NCBI GenBank assembly: GCA_014706295.1
Contig: JACSVZ010000007.1
Location: 53,334,975 to 53,398,974 of the forward strand
Direction of reading: 5' to 3'
Length of the DNA stretch: 64,000 nucleotides
Origin: Lycocorax pyrrhopterus obiensis
Lineage: Eukaryota > Chordata > Aves > Passeriformes > Paradisaeidae
The first letter of the stretch is position 1. Every line of letters starts with the position of its first letter. Of the stretch, positions 60,400-64,000 are shown piece after piece. The notes under the pieces are model-generated. The model searched no databases. It was not told the origin of the DNA and saw only the letters and a program-made list of their open reading frames with translations. The position numbers and the translations under genes were made by a program.

Positions 60400-62231
60400 G
60401 CCTTACACAATAAGCAGGAGCAACAGTTGTTACTCTATCAGTTACTAATTAACTGAGATAATTAACTAATAATTAGTTAATTACTGGTACTATTTACCCA
60501 ACTGTTTCAGATCAAACTTATGTCTGAGTCTTATGAGAAATCTCCCCCAATCACAAAATGTGCCACAGATCACTATCTGAGCACATCATTCTTTTTAATA
60601 TAAGGATGTGCTGCTATGTCCAGGTTATAGATTCAAAGGGGAACCATATTAGGTAATCTAAAGGTCATGCAGGAAATCTGTGGTGTAGCAAAGCCTCAAA
60701 TCCCATAGACTTCTGATACCTCCTCAATGATATCTCCTTTGAGAGTACAGTCTGTCTTAGTTTCCCAAGTTAGTTATCAGCAGTGTTAGCTTATGAACAT
60801 TGGAAATAATGAGATTGCTCCTATTGCTATCAACTGGAGCTTTGCGACTAATTTTAACAGGAACAGGCTCTTTGAATTCAGAAATCTAAAAATACCACTA
60901 TGCTTCCCTTGTATTGCAAATAAAGCAGTAGATTAGTTAGTAGTTAGACAGACTACATATATTTGTATGTATGTAATAATAGAAATATGTATATTTACAA
61001 TATGTGTGCTGTTGTAACAATAACAGACTTATGTTTTACTTCTGTAGCCAGGAATAACCTGCAGACCCGTGAAACATCCTGCATTTGACTTCTGCCTTGT
61101 TTATTTTCTCAAGGTCTCTGTTAACTTATCTCTCAGTCCACAAGATTCCAAGTCTGATACAGATTTCAAACTGCTACCATTTAAAAGGAACAAATAGCCT
61201 ATATCTATGGAAATGATTCTATTATTTTACCTTAAAATAGAGATGAGGGGGAAAGGTACATGTTTCAACACTGAGGTCAGTAAATAAGAGTACTAGCTGA
61301 CCATCCAACAGGACTGTCAAATGTAAGGATCAAATATCCCATGGTTTGCTGTGATTAAGGACATGCTCACTTCCCAGCATGTGCTGCAGTTCTGGCAAGT
61401 CGTGAGACAGCAGACTTTAAATCTGTAACATGACTGATAGAAGTGTTGTTTTTAAAGGTTGAAAATGTTTTAGCACTAAATATTAAGTCACTCAGAGATT
61501 AGAATATGTATGGGATCAATTTTTCACCACATTTCATCAGACTTTTAAGCTGTGAAAAACAGCAGGGTTACTCTGGCATAAAACCAATGCAATGGAATGG
61601 AGACTCATACCTGTGGTCACTAACATGACCCAGTTGTATATACAAAAGGACATGGGGGAAAAATATTAAGAAAGGGTGTCAAAGCCCAAACATGTTCTAA
61701 AATTACTTTCCAGTGTGACACTAAGTAAAATCAACATTGTCTTTTGATAAATACTTTGTTAGTATTGAGTGAGCCTATGAGTCTCACTTTTCACTCATCA
61801 TTTGGACTGCAGAATTTATGTCCATACCAATTGCAGAAAGTTGCACTATCTTGCCACCAAGATGCAGGTGTGCCTGCAGTAGGACAAACTGTGTGACACA
61901 GAGGTCACATGCCATGCAAAGTTACAGATGGAAGCAGATTCCAGCAAAAAGCCTGACATCATTCTAGCTGTTAGGCTGTGCTGTCTCAATTTCAATTCTC
62001 TCTCAGACAGTTTCTTACTGAATCCAAGACTACCCTTTGAGTTTTGCCCTTGGTTTATGTTCTCATAATAATTATGCTCATTTAATGTCAGAGAAGATCC
62101 ATGAAGGCCACGAGAAGATAGGCCAAGCCATACAGAAATTTCTGCGTTAGACAAGGCTATGAGACACGAATCATGGAAGATGGTAGTCTGGAGAAAAATG
62201 GCTTGGCAAGTTTAAATGAAGGCCTTGAAGT
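60400..62231. other. unique AT-rich sequence
   Basis: No gene is recognised. The stretch 60440-60482 is built from repeated AATTAACTA-like words and includes a perfect palindromic arm pair, listed separately. The remainder is ordinary AT-rich sequence; a 102-codon minus-strand frame (61846-62154) has no recognisable product. Confidence 0.4.
60460..60482 (+). repeat. perfect AT-rich inverted repeat
   Basis: The arms AATTAACTAA and TTAGTTAATT (10 bp each) flank the 3-nt spacer TAA. A related word (TACTAATTAACTGA) lies just upstream at 60443-60456. It could extrude as a small cruciform or be a homeodomain-type binding cluster; neither is shown. Confidence 0.85.
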
Positions 62232-62288
62232 CACAGAATTATGGAATCATTTGGGTTGGAAGGACCTTAAAGCTCACAGCCTTCAGTT
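62232..62288 (-). mobile_element. CR1 LINE 3' terminal scrap, antisense
   Basis: The + strand reads CACAGAATTATGGAATCATT, then TGGGTTGGAAGGACCTTAAA, the reverse complement of the CR1 3' terminus including two octamer units. About 57 bp survive. The right edge is approximate. Confidence 0.88.
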
Positions 62289-64000
62289 AGAAAATTCATT
62301 AAAATCAACCAAAAAATGAGAAGGTCCACATTGCTCTTTGCTCCTCTGGGTTTGTTTTCCTCCGTTTAGATCTGATCTGCCTTTGAGCTCTTTCTGCCAA
62401 ACTCTTGACAAGTTTAATTTTGAAAAATGACAACAACAAGGAAGCTTTTAACTGTTTTTATATTAATCTACTTCAACTCATTTTTATCTAGCTAGAGGCA
62501 GGGTTTAATCAATTACAGGTTCTTTCTCTAAAGAAGGCCTCAGCTCAACTTAACCACAGTTTACACTGTGGCCTACATTACCAAATTCCAATGGCATTTA
62601 ACTTTTCAAGGTCTGTCTTTAGAGTGGTAACACTGAGTTTTACATGATACACAGACAAGGGTTTAGGAAATGCCAGATGGTTACTCCTGAAAGGATTTAC
62701 TGATGGACTACCCCACCACTAATGGAAAACTGAAGAGCACACTTAGCCAGAACATTGTCAGACGTTAGGATTTCTCACTACTCATCACACACACACAAAC
62801 AAAAAAAAACCTCTTTCATGCTTACTGGGAAGCTCCTGGAAGAGCCCAGTTCTGCATTCCCTGCAAACCCCCAAATTCCCTTGGATTTCACTAACAATTT
62901 TGAGTTGCACAAGCATAATTCCCTCTCCAACTAGTAACTTCTGCCAGAGCCACAAAAGGCATGACTCTCCTACAACTGTTAGCCAGAAGATTTAGCCTTT
63001 TTGAGCTCAAATTGTCAAGTTATTCTCTAGCTCTTGTAGTTCCAGGTTCAATTCCTGGTAATAATTAGGACAACAGTTACTTCACAGGGAACACAGAATC
63101 CACCTCTAAGTACTTCAAAAATTCTTAATATAGAGGAACACCTTTAGTTTGATTTTAGTGGGCATAAATGTGTACCCACATGCTCTCTCAAGACATGTTT
63201 GAGGGGAAAAAGAGCATTGGAAAATGATTTATAAGAGGAGATGAGGATTAATAATAAATGGTTATATAACACAAAATGGCACATAATATTAGGAATCATT
63301 AACTGCAATAAAAACCAGATGTCACTATGTCTATAACAACCCTGCAAAATTCTACTTGTCTGTTACCTCTGGGGTTTTTCTTTTACATATACACTTATAT
63401 GTTAAAACTTGGAATTTCCATGGCAAAGACGAGTCAAAGAGCTTTTATGTCTGAGCTTATGAGGTTTGATAATTTTCTAAATTTGCCTAGCATAAAACAC
63501 ATAACTTCAAGCAGATCACTCAAAAAAATCACATAATATTATCTGTGTATGTATTTACAGCTTGTGTTTCGGAGGAAAAACACATTCAGCGAGAGAATGA
63601 CATCTTTTCAGGGATTTAAACAAAACACACCAATAAAATCAGAGTTGAATTAAGGCTTACAAGCAGGAAGATATACAGCAATAATTGCATAACAACCTCC
63701 CTGATTTTCTGCATTGGCTCAAGGAAGCTCACTGTATGAGCACACACTCTTTGGTACACTGCAGCTAAACACAGAAACTGCTTAAAATCCCAACTCTGGA
63801 AAAACTTCTGAAAAAACTTAATTTGAAATTCTGCTGCAGTCAGTGGGACATGCTTATCCATATTTATATGCTTGGCAGCTGAGGACCCAAAAGATCTACA
63901 GCAGGTTCCTCTTTGCCCTTGCACATTGAGGTCCTTTCAAATCCCACCAACCATTCACAGAGCTCCAGCTCTCAGCTGAATAAAATGCTTACAATAATCT
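62289..64000. other. unique AT-rich sequence, no gene recognised
   Basis: No gene or repeat family is recognised. A short CA run lies at about 62787-62799. A 5-bp stem with the 7-nt loop TTCAATT at 63042-63058 imitates a tRNA T-arm, but no other tRNA arm is present. A 102-codon minus-strand frame (63616-63924) is not recognised. Confidence 0.4.

Noticed and set aside
63042..63058. tRNA T-arm-like hairpin (CCAGG-TTCAATT-CCTGG)
   Set aside because: No matching acceptor stem, D arm or anticodon arm can be placed around it.
1..64000. Prokaryotic or phage features (operons, ribosome binding sites, CRISPR, attachment sites), mitochondrial insertions
   Set aside because: None seen; repeat content and sequence texture are those of a vertebrate nuclear genome.

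Overview
The window looks like ordinary, gene-poor DNA from a bird nuclear genome. The evidence is repeat content, not a recognised gene. There are several CR1 LINE copies, in both orientations and of clearly different ages, with the short terminal repeat (ATTCTATG-like) that marks avian CR1 3' ends. There is one solitary LTR of about 595 bp of the endogenous-retrovirus type common in many non-galliform birds, and probably a relic of an amniote MIR-type SINE. Base composition is AT-rich, no bacterial or viral gene organisation is present, and no open frame is long enough to be a prokaryotic-style gene. The family names come from my memory of the consensus sequences; no database search was run.

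Layout. 1-5.3 kb: a very old antisense CR1-family relic (about 610-1520), a short antisense CR1 3' end (2040-2172), and a sense CR1 ORF2 fragment (3840-5282) split by a second, nested CR1 3' end (4395-4629). 5.3-23 kb: unique AT-rich sequence with a TTTC tract at 15.2 kb, a pyrimidine-rich stretch at 15.3-16.25 kb and several candidate small exons, the best at 19253-19318. 23-24.2 kb: a sense 5'-truncated CR1. 25.6 kb: the MIR-like relic. 25.7-39 kb: mostly unique sequence, including a GC-richer block (32.2-33.25 kb) and an AT-rich stretch (34.5-35.3 kb) that looks like conserved non-coding DNA. 39.2 kb: a CR1 3' end followed by a 22-bp tandem duplication. 48.1 kb: an old CR1 3' end. 53.7-54.3 kb: the solo LTR. 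54.8-56.7 kb: the longest CR1 copy, antisense. 60-62.3 kb: two CR1 3' scraps and an AT-rich palindrome. The remainder is unique sequence.

No protein-coding gene could be identified. Nearly all open frames of 60-150 codons are what AT-rich DNA of this length gives by chance, or they are decayed CR1 ORF2 pieces. If a gene crosses the window, it does so through large introns. I list a handful of short segments bounded by good splice signals as low-confidence exon candidates, because without alignment or RNA data they cannot be told from the pseudo-exons expected in 64 kb. No CRISPR array, tRNA, rRNA, operon or novel system was found.
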